Origin: Crenobacter oryzisoli
Lineage (GTDB): Bacteria > Pseudomonadota > Gammaproteobacteria > Burkholderiales > Chromobacteriaceae
Direction of reading: 5' to 3'
Length of the DNA stretch: 64,000 nt
Assembly: GCF_030385785.1 (NCBI RefSeq)
Contig: NZ_JAUEDK010000002.1
Location: 62,001 to 126,000 of the forward strand
Part shown: in pieces, positions 53,342 to 62,668 of the stretch
Numbering within the stretch: position 1 is the first letter of the stretch
How the letters are laid out: each line of letters begins with the position of its first letter
The notes under the pieces: model-generated
The model's database searches: none
Told to the model about the DNA's origin: nothing
Seen by the model: the letters and a program-made list of their open reading frames with translations, nothing else
Translations under genes and position numbers: made by a program

Positions 53342-54610
53342 TCAAGCATTGTGCTGTCGTGCCTCTAGCACGGCAGCCACAGTATGGAAGGATCCGAAGA
53401 CAGCGATTCTATCATTCTCGCCGGCACTCGATAAGGCAGCTTGCCAAGCGGCATCGACGCTATCGAACACCTTGACGTTGGCCACTTGGTGCTCGGCCAG
53501 CTTGGCACCGATCGCCTCCCCGCTCTGACCGCGTAGCATGTCGAGTCCGCCGACATACCAAGTGTCGAACGCCCCCTTGGCAAGTTCGATTACCGTGTCG
53601 ATGTCCTTGTCGGCCAGCATCGAAAACACCGCGATGCGATTCTCGGCGAACGGCAGCACGGTCAGGCTCGCCACCATTGCCTTCACCGCATGCGGATTGT
53701 GTCCAACGTCGAGCACCACCAATGGCCTACCTGGCAGCACCTGGAAGCGCCCGGGCCACTCCACCTCGACCAGTCCCTGCTTGATCGCGCCGATACCGAC
53801 CGGCAGGCGCTCTCGCAGGCATTCGAGCACTGCGAGCGCCGCCGAGGCGTTGACCAGCTGATAGCCACCGCGCAGAGCCGGGAGCGGCAGCGCATGCCGG
53901 CGCGCCTCGCCCATGTGGAACGACCATTGGTTGTCGAGCTTGGTATAGCCGAAATCAGGGCCGTAGCAGATCAACTTGGTACCGATCTTCTCGGCCTGCT
54001 CGATCAGGCTGGCCGGCGGATTCGGATCGGCGCAGATGGCCGGACGGCCGGCTCGAAAGATGCCGGCTTTCTCGAAACCGACCAGCTCGCGGGTGTCGCC
54101 GAGGTATTCCTGGTGATCGAGATCCACGCTGACCACCACCGCCACGTCGGCATCAAAAATGTTGACCGCGTCGAGCCGGCCGCCGAGCCCCACCTCGAGC
54201 ACAGCGACGTCGACCTTCTGATCGATGAACGTATGCATCGCCGCCAACGTGCCGAACTCGAAATAGCTCAGCGAAATGTCACCACGAGCCGCCTCGATCG
54301 CGGCGAAGCTCTTGACGATCTGCGCGTCGCTGGCCGGTTGCATGTTCAGCGCGATGCGCTCGTTGTAGCGCAAGAGGTGTGGCGAAGTGTAAGTGCCGAC
54401 TTTGAAACCGGCACGCGCCAGCATAGTCGACAGCATCGCGCTTACCGAGCCCTTGCCGTTGGTGCCGCCGACAATGATCACCGGAAAATCCGGCACCAGA
54501 TGCATGGCATCGCGCACCGCACTGACCCGGGCCAAGCCCATGTCGATAGTGGCGGTGTGCAATTGTTCTTGGTAGTGCAGCCAGTCGGCCAGGGAGTCAG
54601 AAGCAAACAC
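53342..54610 (-). CDS. folC: Bifunctional dihydrofolate synthase/folylpolyglutamate synthase
   Basis: A Mur-ligase-type enzyme that adds glutamate to dihydropteroate and folates. It is 422 residues, the same as E. coli FolC. The ATP loop is VGGTNGKGSVSAMLSTM, followed by TYTSPHLLRYNERIALN, and the carbamylated-lysine region LVGFEKAGIFRAGRPAI. LDVGHNPHAVKAM marks the C-terminal domain. It is followed directly by dedD. Confidence 0.97.
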   Translation of the reverse strand: MFASDSLADWLHYQEQLHTATIDMGLARVSAVRDAMHLVPDFPVIIVGGTNGKGSVSAMLSTMLARAGFKVGTYTSPHLLRYNERIALNMQPASDAQIVKSFAAIEAARGDISLSYFEFGTLAAMHTFIDQKVDVAVLEVGLGGRLDAVNIFDADVAVVVSVDLDHQEYLGDTRELVGFEKAGIFRAGRPAICADPNPPASLIEQAEKIGTKLICYGPDFGYTKLDNQWSFHMGEARRHALPLPALRGGYQLVNASAALAVLECLRERLPVGIGAIKQGLVEVEWPGRFQVLPGRPLVVLDVGHNPHAVKAMVASLTVLPFAENRIAVFSMLADKDIDTVIELAKGAFDTWYVGGLDMLRGQSGEAIGAKLAEHQVANVKVFDSVDAAWQAALSSAGENDRIAVFGSFHTVAAVLEARQHNA

Positions 54611-54616
54611 GATAAG

Positions 54617-55084
54617 TCAGATTTCCACAACGGGGGCCGATTTGTCGGCCGCCTGAAACCACAATGAATAGACGCGCAGTGCACGATGAAACTCGGCAGA
54701 CACCGAGTCGGGCCACACCATCACGCTGTGCCGACGCCCTTCGACGCGCAGGTTAAGCACGATCAGCCACGTAGAAATGAAGCTGTCGTCGAGCAGTTCT
54801 GCCGGGCTTTCGGCACCATTCGACCAAGGCGAGCGTTCAAACGCCACCAGCAGACGGCCACGTGGATCGACCGTCAGCCGCACCACCCGGCGTTGCCCTG
54901 GCAACCACCCCTCCGGCGCCAAAGCCAGCCACAGCGTCAGCGGTACGGCCAACAGCAGCCCCCACCATGCGGGCAGGTAGGCCAACAGCACCAGGGCCAA
55001 TACGCCGTGCATCGACAGCACCAACGTCAGCCAGCGGCGCGAGCGATGAAGGTTGGCCGAAAACGGCGTCAGCGTCGCCGCCAT
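54617..55084 (-). CDS. YgfX/CptA-like membrane protein
   Basis: A 155-residue protein with two adjacent hydrophobic helices near the N-terminus (WLTLVLSMHGVLALVLLAY and WWGLLLAVPLTLWLALAP), then a small beta-rich cytosolic domain ending in DSVSAEFHRALRVYSLWFQ. This is the layout of YgfX (DUF1434), the membrane partner or toxin of the SdhE/YgfY pair. No ygfY/sdhE gene adjoins it. It ends six bases before the folC start. Confidence 0.7.
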   Translation of the reverse strand: MAATLTPFSANLHRSRRWLTLVLSMHGVLALVLLAYLPAWWGLLLAVPLTLWLALAPEGWLPGQRRVVRLTVDPRGRLLVAFERSPWSNGAESPAELLDDSFISTWLIVLNLRVEGRRHSVMVWPDSVSAEFHRALRVYSLWFQAADKSAPVVEI

Positions 55085-55093
55085 CGGCTCGCC

Positions 55094-55447
55094 TTATTGC
55101 AGGGCCGGGCTGTTGGTCAGGTCGTCGTCGACGCTGTCGATCACGGTCGAGTGGATTTCCACATCGAACCACTCCCAGAACGCCTTCAGCGACAGGTCGG
55201 TCGGCCAGAGCGCGTCGTCTTCGTACCAGCTGGCCAACTCCATCTTGAACAACTGCTCGTAGATCTCATCGATGTACGCCACGCCTTCTTCCGGCTCGTT
55301 GAATTCCGGCAGCAGGATCACGGTGCAGTCGGAGCGCAGCGCCTCCAGGCTCAAATCGACCATATCGTTGTCAGGCACCTTGTTCAGCCAGTCGAGGAAC
55401 GGGGCTTTGGGCTTGATCACGGCGACGGAACGATCAACAAAGTACAT
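55094..55447 (-). CDS. Uncharacterised acidic protein
   Basis: A 117-residue acidic protein. The ATG at 55447 is preceded by AAAGGAAG and gives MYFVDRSVAVIKPKAPFLDW; longer frames to 55498 are not needed. Tryptophan-rich acidic segments (ELASWYEDDALWPTD, FWEWFDVEIHSTVID) suggest a compact alpha/beta fold. I recognise it as a conserved betaproteobacterial type without a known function. It is nine bases before the ygfX-like gene and divergent from uup. Confidence 0.72.
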   Translation of the reverse strand: MYFVDRSVAVIKPKAPFLDWLNKVPDNDMVDLSLEALRSDCTVILLPEFNEPEEGVAYIDEIYEQLFKMELASWYEDDALWPTDLSLKAFWEWFDVEIHSTVIDSVDDDLTNSPALQ

Positions 55448-55580
55448 GGCGCTTCCTTTCAGGTCGCGGAACCGGAGGAGCCGGCCCCTGGCGGGCAATT
55501 GGCCGGCATTGTATACCAGGCCGCTGCGTGGCGCATGCTAGAATCGGCTACATTTCCAGCCTGCTTTATAGAGTCTTTCC

Positions 55581-57494
55581 ATGGCATTGATTACCGTCGA
55601 CAACGCTTCTCTCGCCTTCGGCCACTGGCCGCTTCTGGACCGGGTAAACTTCGCGCTCGAGCCGGGCGAGGTAGTCGGGCTGATCGGCCGCAACGGCGCC
55701 GGCAAGTCATCGCTACTCAAGGCCATTGCCGGCACCACTCGGCTGGACGACGGCCGCATCACCGCGCGCAGCGACATCAAGGTGGCCTATGTCCCACAGG
55801 AACCCGTGTTCGACCTCGACCACAGTGTGTTCGATGCCGTCGCCGAGGGACTTGGCGAACTCAAGGCTCTGCTTTCCGACTACCACAAGGCCACCGCACA
55901 ACTGGCCGACCCTTCGGCCAACCACGAGCAAGCCCTCGAAGCCATGCAGCACATCCAGCATGAGCTGGAGGCCCGCGATGGCTGGCAGTTCGATGCATTG
56001 ATCTCGACCACCCTCTCGCACTTGAACCTCAACCCGGACACCCGCATTGGCGACCTGTCCGGCGGCTGGAAGAAACGCGTAGCACTGGCACGCGCGCTTG
56101 CCGCCAAGCCCGACGTGCTGCTGCTCGACGAACCGACCAACCACCTGGACGTGTCCGCCATCGAATGGCTGGAGGGTCTGCTGAAGAACTTCGCCGGCAG
56201 CGTGCTCCTGATCACTCACGATAGACGCTTCCTCGACAATGTTGCCAGCCGCATCATCGAATTGGACCGTGGCATCCTGCGCAGCTACCCAGGCAACTTT
56301 ACCGCCTACCAGACCAAGAAGGCCGAGGAACTGGCGGTCGAGGAAGAACAGAACCGCCTGTTCGACAAGTTTCATGCCCAGGAAGAAGTCTGGATCCGCA
56401 GGGGCATCGAGGCGCGCCGCACCCGCAACGAGGGCCGGGTACGCCGTCTGGAGCAGATTCGCCGAGAACGTGCCTCGCGCCGCGAGCGGGTCGGCCAAGT
56501 CAACTTCCAGCTCGACCCGGGCGAGCGCTCCGGCAAACTGGTCGCCGAGCTCGAACACGTCAGCAAGGGCTTTGACGGCAAGACGCTGATTCGTGACTTC
56601 ACCAGCCGCATCCTGCGTGGCGACAAGATCGGCCTGATCGGCCCGAACGGCGCGGGCAAGACCACGCTATTGAAACTAATCCTCGGCGAGCTGGAGCCTG
56701 ACAGCGGCAGCGTCAAGCGCGGCACCAAGCTCGAGATCGCCTATTTCGACCAGTTCCGCGAGCAGCTCGACGAAGAAATGAGTGTCGCCGACGTGATCAG
56801 CCAGGGCAACGACTTCGTCGAGATCGCCGGGCAGAAAAAGCACGTGATGAGCTATCTGGAGGACTTCCTGTTCTCACCGGAGCGCGCACGCAGCCCCGTG
56901 CGTTCGCTGTCCGGCGGCGAGCGCAATCGCCTGCTGCTGGCGCGGCTGTTCACCCGCCCTGCCAACGTGCTGGTGCTCGATGAGCCGACCAACGACCTCG
57001 ACATCGACACGCTGGAACTTCTCGAGGAAGTGATCGACCAGTACAGCGGAACCGTGTTCCTGGTCAGCCACGACCGCGCCTTCCTCGACAACGTCGTCAC
57101 CCAGGTGATCGCCTTCGAAGGCAACGGCAAGCTGGAAGAATATCCGGGCGGCTACCAAGACTGGATCGACACCCGCGCCCGTATGGCCGCGATGAAACCT
57201 GCCGAAAAGAAGAAAGACGCCGTGCCGGCAGCCGAAGCAGCCAAGCCGGTGCGAGAGAAACCACGCAGCAACAAGCTATCGTTCAACGAGAAACGCGAGC
57301 TGGAGCGCCTGCCGGACGAGATCGCCGAGCTCGAAGCCGAACAGGCCACACTGAACGAAAAGCTGCTCGACCCGAACGTTTACCGAGACACCCCGCGCGA
57401 GGCGCACGGCTGGCAGACCCGTATCGAGGAAATCGAGCTGTTGCTGCTGGATAAACTGTCCCGCTGGGAAGAACTCGAGGCCAAGAACGCATGA
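55581..57494 (+). CDS. uup: ABC-F family ATPase Uup
   Basis: A soluble tandem ABC protein without membrane domains, 637 residues (E. coli Uup 635). The first Walker A is GLIGRNGAGKSSLLKAI, the first signature LSGGWKKRVALARAL. The second Walker A is GLIGPNGAGKTTLLKLI, the second signature LSGGERNRLLLARLF. Between them is the ABC-F linker, and the C-terminal ~100 residues form the charged coiled coil typical of Uup, which binds DNA in E. coli. Roles in translation and in limiting transposon excision are known for the family. It overlaps the NlpC gene by four bases. Confidence 0.95.
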   Translation: MALITVDNASLAFGHWPLLDRVNFALEPGEVVGLIGRNGAGKSSLLKAIAGTTRLDDGRITARSDIKVAYVPQEPVFDLDHSVFDAVAEGLGELKALLSDYHKATAQLADPSANHEQALEAMQHIQHELEARDGWQFDALISTTLSHLNLNPDTRIGDLSGGWKKRVALARALAAKPDVLLLDEPTNHLDVSAIEWLEGLLKNFAGSVLLITHDRRFLDNVASRIIELDRGILRSYPGNFTAYQTKKAEELAVEEEQNRLFDKFHAQEEVWIRRGIEARRTRNEGRVRRLEQIRRERASRRERVGQVNFQLDPGERSGKLVAELEHVSKGFDGKTLIRDFTSRILRGDKIGLIGPNGAGKTTLLKLILGELEPDSGSVKRGTKLEIAYFDQFREQLDEEMSVADVISQGNDFVEIAGQKKHVMSYLEDFLFSPERARSPVRSLSGGERNRLLLARLFTRPANVLVLDEPTNDLDIDTLELLEEVIDQYSGTVFLVSHDRAFLDNVVTQVIAFEGNGKLEEYPGGYQDWIDTRARMAAMKPAEKKKDAVPAAEAAKPVREKPRSNKLSFNEKRELERLPDEIAELEAEQATLNEKLLDPNVYRDTPREAHGWQTRIEEIELLLLDKLSRWEELEAKNA

Positions 57495-58006
57495 ACCGTC
57501 GCCACGCCCTGTCCGCCCTTGCCGTACTGACACTCGCCGCCTGCTCCAGTGCGCCGCCGAGAAAGACTGCATCGCTCAAGCCGCGCACCCCGCGCCGGCC
57601 GATCGAGCTGTCCAGTCTGCAGGCGGATGGCGCCGGTAGTGAGATACTGATCTACACTATGGGCCTCCTGGATGTGGACTACCAGTTCGGCGGCAACAAC
57701 CCTGAGGCCGGTCTCGACTGCAGTGGCATGGTTGCCTACATCTACCAGAACGCGGTCGGCGTGAGACTGCCACACAATGCCGCCGCGATCGCCGGGCTGG
57801 CCCGCCCAATCCCTGACAACCAACTGCGCGTCGGGGATCTGGTGTTCTTCAACACGCTGGGCCGACCGTTTTCGCACATGGGCCTCTACATCGGCGAGAA
57901 CAAGTTCGTGCACGCACCACGTACCAATAGCCCGATCCGCACCGACCTGCTGTCCAACAGCTACTTCGCCGCCCGCTACGAAGGCGGCCGCACACTGTTC
58001 GCCTGA
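57491..58006 (+). CDS. NlpC/P60-family lipoprotein, peptidoglycan endopeptidase
   Basis: A 171-residue lipoprotein. The signal peptide ends in the lipobox LAACS, so it is anchored in a membrane. The NlpC/P60 domain has the catalytic cysteine in GLDCSGMVAYIYQN, the histidine in FSHMGLYIGENKFVHAP and the usual strand LRVGDLVFFNTLG. It would cut stem peptides of peptidoglycan. Its start overlaps the uup stop and its stop overlaps the next start, so three genes are coupled. Confidence 0.92.
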   Translation: MNRRHALSALAVLTLAACSSAPPRKTASLKPRTPRRPIELSSLQADGAGSEILIYTMGLLDVDYQFGGNNPEAGLDCSGMVAYIYQNAVGVRLPHNAAAIAGLARPIPDNQLRVGDLVFFNTLGRPFSHMGLYIGENKFVHAPRTNSPIRTDLLSNSYFAARYEGGRTLFA

Positions 58007-58596
58007 TGGCAGACGACAACTGGCGGCAAAGATTGGCCGAAGGCTGGCAACAGCTTTCGGCCAGGCTGCCGATCCCGCACCGAGATGGAGTGTCACTGCC
58101 ACAGACTCTGTTGCTTTCCTCGCTCCAGAAGCGCCTTGACCCTGAACTGGCCCGCTGCGAAGCGTTGACCCTCGACACTGAGCACTTACAGCTACAACTA
58201 GCCGTTACCCAGCCGATCCACGCCCGCCTGTTTCTTTCTCTTCGCCCCGCAAGCATCGACTGGCCATCGCGCACCCTCGCCCTCGACTATCGACTGCAAG
58301 GCATGTCGACCTCGCCGTCGCGCCTACGTCGTGCAGTGAGCCGCTCCCTGCTTGAGCGCCTCGATAGCCGGATCGGCCGGCAACTGCTGGGACAGCTACT
58401 TAAAGACCTGCCATGGCTGCGACTGGAGGGCGAACGACTGATCATGGCTCTAGACCGTATCGATACTCTGAACCGTTGGCTGGAGAGCCCGCTATTCGGC
58501 AAAAACCTGGCCGACCGCTTTGCTCTGGCCGAATTGCGCACAGAGAACGGAGCACTACGGCTGGTGGTTCGACGACTACGCGACGACGAGGAGTAG
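58006..58596 (+). CDS. Uncharacterised protein coupled to the NlpC/P60 gene
   Basis: A 196-residue protein, arginine- and leucine-rich, without signal peptide or membrane helix. The start overlaps the NlpC stop as TGATG. The central part (ARLFLSLRPASIDWPSRTLALDY) looks beta-rich and the following RLRRAVSRSLLERLDSRIG helical. The pattern of a small lipid-binding-like domain is possible but I cannot name a family. Confidence 0.7.
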   Translation: MADDNWRQRLAEGWQQLSARLPIPHRDGVSLPQTLLLSSLQKRLDPELARCEALTLDTEHLQLQLAVTQPIHARLFLSLRPASIDWPSRTLALDYRLQGMSTSPSRLRRAVSRSLLERLDSRIGRQLLGQLLKDLPWLRLEGERLIMALDRIDTLNRWLESPLFGKNLADRFALAELRTENGALRLVVRRLRDDEE

Positions 58597-58736
58597 AGTT
58601 AGCCGGAGCGGCACCCGAGGCTACCGCCTTGTTGCCAACCTGAAACTTGCCGGCCCGCTGACCTACTACCCCCCTTTACAGACTGAAAGCAGCAGGTTTC
58701 TACCCCCCCAGTAAGCCGTCACACAATCCGCCGCGA

Positions 58737-58760
58737 GCAAACCAGCAAACCAGCAAACCA
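58737..58760. repeat. Three tandem copies of an 8-bp repeat
   Basis: GCAAACCA occurs three times without interruption, in the intergenic region upstream of the promoter for the gene at 58880. Function unknown. Confidence 0.85.
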
Positions 58761-58802
58761 GCATACACCCCTACACATTAACCGTTGTGTCTTGTACATT
58801 TT

Positions 58803-58837
58803 GTAACTAAAGTTACTTTACAGTAGGTTACTATAAT
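58803..58837 (+). promoter_or_regulatory. Promoter with GTAAC/GTTAC operator-like repeats
   Basis: A perfect -10 TATAAT (58832-58837) is preceded by the inverted repeat GTAAC-TAAA-GTTAC (58803-58816) and another GTTAC touching the -10. The -35 is poor, as expected of an activator-dependent promoter, and the repeats sit where an activator or repressor would bind. The start codon follows 42 bases later. Confidence 0.55.
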
Positions 58838-58879
58838 CCCACCTAAACGACACTCGACTTTCAGTCGGAGAACGACCCC

Positions 58880-59317
58880 ATGAACACATTGAACGACAAT
58901 CTGGCATCCCTATTGGCCAGCAAAAGCACCAAGAACGTCGCAAGCATCGACCACGCCGAGATACCCCTCCTGCTATCCCAACTCCTGGGAAGCCAAGAGC
59001 TGGTCGTATTAAGCCTGACTTATCCGGACGTGGACGACCGCAATCACAAGAGCCTGCTGACGCTCGTTCAACAACTCGCCAGTCACGGCATGAAGGATTC
59101 CGCGACCTACGTGGACGCACAGTCGCCCTACTTGCTGTTCAACGACTTACGCAAAGCACTGGTGGTGTACCATGAAATCCAAAAGGACTCGGTTGCCATT
59201 GGCGTCAGCCTGTACTATGCAGGACTGACCGGCGCCGCAGCCGAACAAGCCATCAAGCAACACCTGCCTCACGAGCCGGCACACCCGGGCTGGACAAGCC
59301 AACCAACCGCTCGGTAA
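58880..59317 (+). CDS. Uncharacterised protein behind a repeat-rich promoter
   Basis: A 145-residue soluble protein with GGAGAA at a suitable distance before the ATG. No signal peptide or membrane helix. The N-terminal half has helical character (IPLLLSQLLGSQELVVLSL), and there is a possible small alpha/beta core, but I recognise no family. It has its own promoter with operator-like repeats and its own terminator, so it is transcribed alone and is probably conditionally expressed. Confidence 0.7.
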   Translation: MNTLNDNLASLLASKSTKNVASIDHAEIPLLLSQLLGSQELVVLSLTYPDVDDRNHKSLLTLVQQLASHGMKDSATYVDAQSPYLLFNDLRKALVVYHEIQKDSVAIGVSLYYAGLTGAAAEQAIKQHLPHEPAHPGWTSQPTAR

Positions 59318-59361
59318 GTGTCACCGAGTCGTCCACCTGCCAGATACCCCTACCCGCCACT

Positions 59362-59391
59362 CCCTGCGTTCTCTTCAGAATGCAGGGTTTA
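59362..59391 (+). terminator. Rho-independent terminator of the gene at 58880
   Basis: CCCTGCGTTCT-CTTC-AGAATGCAGGG, an 11-position stem with one mismatch, followed by TTTATT. Confidence 0.85.
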
Positions 59392-59574
59392 TTCATTTGA
59401 TTTGCAGCCTAATCAGTGCAGTCAGCGCCATCAGCCGAACATTTCTGAGAACCCCGCGATACGGTATCCAAATAGACCGCCCGAAAGCCTATATAGGCTA
59501 GCGGGCTTCATTTGGGTTGGACCGCAAATCAACGGGACATTGGTCAGCTGCTACATAATGTCAGGCACCGGCAA

Positions 59575-59602
59575 CAAAAAACCCCGCCGCAGCGGGGTTT
59601 TC
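59575..59602 (-). terminator. Rho-independent terminator of the aminotransferase gene
   Basis: AACCCCGC-CGCA-GCGGGGTT with T-runs on both strands (six T on the minus strand). It lies 20 bases after the aminotransferase stop. The remaining bases between 59391 and 59575 hold nothing recognisable. Confidence 0.9.
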
Positions 59603-59621
59603 ATCCAGCACGAACGGGGAC

Positions 59622-60830
59622 TTAGCCTTTCACCACCTGCGCGATCGACTCGGCCACGTAGCCGATGTTGCCGCTGTTGAGTGCAGCCAGGCAGATGCGA
59701 CCGGTCGACACGGCGTAGATGCCGAAGTCGTTCTTCAGGGTTTCCACCTGAGCAGCCGACAGACCGGTGTACGAGAACATACCGCGCTGCGCGGCCACGA
59801 ACGAGAAGTCCTGAGCCACGCCCTTGGCCTTCAGCTGCTCAACCAGACCGGTACGCATTGCACGGATGCGATCGCGCATGCCGGCCAGTTCGTCTTCCCA
59901 CAGCTGACGCAGCTCCGGGTTCGACAGCACAGCGGCGACAACGGCGCCACCGTGGATCGGCGGGTTGGAGTAGTTAGTACGGATCACGCGCTTGAGCTGC
60001 GACAGCACGCGGGCCGACTCTTCCTTCGAGGCGGTCACCACCGACAGCGCGCCGACGCGCTCGCCATACAGCGAGAAGCTCTTCGAGAACGAGCTGGACA
60101 CAAAGAACTGCAGACCAGACGTCGAGAACAGGCGCACAGCCACCGCGTCGGCATCGATGCCGTCGGCAAAGCCCTGGTAGGCCATGTCGAGGAACGGCAC
60201 CAAGCCCTTCTCACGACATACCTCGACCACTTCAACCCACTGTGCGTCAGACAGGTCGGCACCAGTCGGGTTGTGGCAGCAAGCGTGCAACACGATGATC
60301 GAGCCGGCCGGAAGGCCCTGCAGGAACGACTTCATACCAGCAAAGTTCACGCCGCGGGTTTCGGCATCGTAGTACGGGTAGTTTTCCACTTCGAAACCAG
60401 CCGACTCGAACAGCGCGCGGTGGTTCTCCCAGCTCGGGTCGCTGATATAGACCTTGGCAGCCGGGTTCAGGCGCTTCAGGAAGTCGGCGCCGATCTTCAG
60501 CGCACCGGTGCCACCCAGGGCCTGCGCGGTCACCACGCGGCCGGCAGCCAGCAGTTCGCTGTCGGCGCCGAACAGCAGCTTCTGCACCGCTTGGTCGTAA
60601 GCGGCCGGGCCTTCGATCGGCTGGTAGCCGCGCGGCGGCATGGTTTCCAGGCGGGTACGCTCGGCGGTCTTCACGGCGGCCAAGAGCGGGATCTTGCCGT
60701 TGTCGTCGTAGTAGACGCCCACGCCCAGGTTCACCTTGGTAGCACGGGTGTCGGCGTTGTACGCCTCGTTCAGGCCAAGAATCGGGTCGCGCGGCGCCAT
60801 TTCCACGGCGGCGAAGATCGAAGAAGTCAT
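59622..60830 (-). CDS. Aspartate/aromatic amino acid aminotransferase (AspC/TyrB type)
   Basis: A class I aminotransferase of 402 residues from the ATG at 60830, which is preceded by GGAG at six bases; the open frame upstream to 60911 was rejected. The Ialpha-type start IFAAVEMAPRDPILGLNEAY is clear. The PLP lysine is in VSSSFSKSFSLYGERVGAL, and the substrate-carboxylate arginine region is in FSYTGLSAAQVETLKNDFG and beyond. AspC and TyrB cannot be told apart by eye; betaproteobacterial members usually act on aspartate and aromatic residues. Confidence 0.93.
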   Translation of the reverse strand: MTSSIFAAVEMAPRDPILGLNEAYNADTRATKVNLGVGVYYDDNGKIPLLAAVKTAERTRLETMPPRGYQPIEGPAAYDQAVQKLLFGADSELLAAGRVVTAQALGGTGALKIGADFLKRLNPAAKVYISDPSWENHRALFESAGFEVENYPYYDAETRGVNFAGMKSFLQGLPAGSIIVLHACCHNPTGADLSDAQWVEVVEVCREKGLVPFLDMAYQGFADGIDADAVAVRLFSTSGLQFFVSSSFSKSFSLYGERVGALSVVTASKEESARVLSQLKRVIRTNYSNPPIHGGAVVAAVLSNPELRQLWEDELAGMRDRIRAMRTGLVEQLKAKGVAQDFSFVAAQRGMFSYTGLSAAQVETLKNDFGIYAVSTGRICLAALNSGNIGYVAESIAQVVKG

Positions 60831-60976
60831 GCGGGGCTCCATTTGCTTTGCAGAATAGGCGGCGCGGCGGGACACCCTGCCCGGCCACCGCCCAAGAAAA
60901 TTGGCGTGCACTTAGTCTACCATGAGCATCACGTCACGCACGGCCCAGACGGCGCCAATTCGTGGCCTACGTCGAT

Positions 60977-61008
60977 AAAACAACAGGCGCCGCAAATGCG
61001 ACGCCTGT
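60977..61008 (-). terminator. Rho-independent terminator of the symporter gene
   Basis: ACAGGCG-C-CGC-AAAT-GCG-A-CGCCTGT, two stacked stems with a one-base mismatch pair, followed on the minus strand by TGTTTTATCG. Confidence 0.85.
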
Positions 61009-61037
61009 CGGGTCCTATCCATATAATCCGTGGCGAT

Positions 61038-62411
61038 TTAGAACACACCCAAACCCTTCAACATCACCACCAAGATCAGTAACGGCGACACCCAACGCGT
61101 CACCAGGAACAAGACCGACAGCACTGGCTGATTGGCCAGCTTACCGTTATTCGACAGCGCTTCGCGAAAGCGCTGCGGCCCCCACACCCAGCCGGTGAAC
61201 AGGCACAGCATAATACCGCCGATCGGCATCAGCACATTCGACGTCACATAGTCGAACAGATCGAACATCGTCATGCCGAACAGCTTGAAACCGGAGAGCA
61301 CGCTGTTCGATAGCGCGGCCGTCGCGCCGATCGCCATCAACGCCAGCAAGGTCAACACAGTGGCCTTGGCGCGACTCCAGCCAAAGCGTTCGCTCAGCAC
61401 CGATACCGGCACCTCCAGAATCGACAGCATTGCACCCGTGGCGGCGATCGCGCTCAACACGAAGAACACCACCATGAACAGGTGACCCAGCGGCATATTG
61501 GCAAACACCGCCGGGATGGTGATGAACAACAGCGACGGGCCGGCCTCAGGCTTGAAGCCGAAGGCGAACACCGCCGGAAAGATGGCGATGCCGGCCAGCA
61601 TCGACACGAACAGGTCGGCGGTCATCACCCGCAGCGTGGTCGCCGGAATGTTCTGGTCGTCGCGGAAGTAGCTGCCGTAGGTCAGCATGGTGCCCATGCC
61701 GATCGACAGCTTGAAGAAGGCCAGCCCCATCGCCGTTAGCACCACGCTAGCGGAAATCTTGGAGAAGTCCGGCTCGAACAGGAAACGCAGCCCCTCCCCT
61801 GCACCGGGCAGCAGCAGACTGCGCACACCGACCACCACCAAAAGGATGAACAGCAAGGGCATCAGTTTCTTGGTAACCGCCTCGATACCCTTCGACACGC
61901 CCATCAGCAGAATGCCGCCGATCAGCACCAACACCGCCCACTGCCACAACAGCGACTGGATCGGATCGTGGATCAGTTGGCTGAACGCCGCAGAGGTATG
62001 CGCTGGATCGCTCGACAAGGCACTACCTGCAATAGCCTTGAACACATAGGCCAGCACCCAGGCGGCCACCTCGGAATAGAACGCCATGATCAGGAAGGCA
62101 GCGATCACACCGAAGCCGCCGATCAGCCACCACGGTGTGCCCGGGGCCAGCTTTTTGAAGGTGCCGACCGAATCGGTCTTGGCCCGGCGGCCCAGCATGA
62201 TCTCGGCGATCATCACCGGCAGACCAACCAGCAGCGTCGCCAGCACATAGACCAGCAAAAATCCAGCACCGCCATTGGCGCCAGTCAGATAAGGAAATTT
62301 CCAGATATTACCGAGGCCGACTGCGGAGCCGAGCGTGGCAGCGAGTACACCGAAACTGGAGGAAAAACTGTCGCGCTTGGCAACAGCAAGAGAAGAGTCG
62401 AGCTTGCTCAT
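61038..62411 (-). CDS. Sodium:neurotransmitter symporter-family (NSS) amino acid transporter
   Basis: A 457-residue inner-membrane protein of the LeuT-type fold, with about 11-12 hydrophobic helices. The N-terminal signature is GVLAATLGSAVGLGNIWKFP followed by YLTGANGGAGFLLVY; the glycines around the sodium sites are conserved. The ATG at 62411 was chosen because upstream codons are not conserved in the family. The substrate is probably an amino acid. It is next to the aminotransferase but separated by terminators. Confidence 0.92.
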   Translation of the reverse strand: MSKLDSSLAVAKRDSFSSSFGVLAATLGSAVGLGNIWKFPYLTGANGGAGFLLVYVLATLLVGLPVMIAEIMLGRRAKTDSVGTFKKLAPGTPWWLIGGFGVIAAFLIMAFYSEVAAWVLAYVFKAIAGSALSSDPAHTSAAFSQLIHDPIQSLLWQWAVLVLIGGILLMGVSKGIEAVTKKLMPLLFILLVVVGVRSLLLPGAGEGLRFLFEPDFSKISASVVLTAMGLAFFKLSIGMGTMLTYGSYFRDDQNIPATTLRVMTADLFVSMLAGIAIFPAVFAFGFKPEAGPSLLFITIPAVFANMPLGHLFMVVFFVLSAIAATGAMLSILEVPVSVLSERFGWSRAKATVLTLLALMAIGATAALSNSVLSGFKLFGMTMFDLFDYVTSNVLMPIGGIMLCLFTGWVWGPQRFREALSNNGKLANQPVLSVLFLVTRWVSPLLILVVMLKGLGVF

Positions 62412-62668
62412 CAGGGATGTCCTAAAGCAACGCAGCACTTACCGACCACGATCAGCGCCCGGCGACTGCCCCAAGACCCGCGGGTGCGGGCCAGAAGGGC
62501 GAGGATTCTGCAACCATTTGCGCGCCGAGCCAAGTATTTTTTGCGGCCGACTCACACCCCCGCAGACCCAGCCCCTCCCGATTATCTCAGCGCCTTCACC
62601 TCCTCATGACAGGCCGACCTGGCTTGCCAAGCACATCAAACAAGCCGGCCGTTACCCTTGTTGGCAAT

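Noticed and set aside
54686-55963. A 425-codon plus-strand frame from ygfX into uup
   Set aside because: It crosses two opposite genes and the uup promoter and has the composition of a shadow.
58737-58760. CRISPR-like repeat
   Set aside because: The three 8-bp copies are directly tandem without spacers; no CRISPR array or cas gene was seen anywhere in the window.
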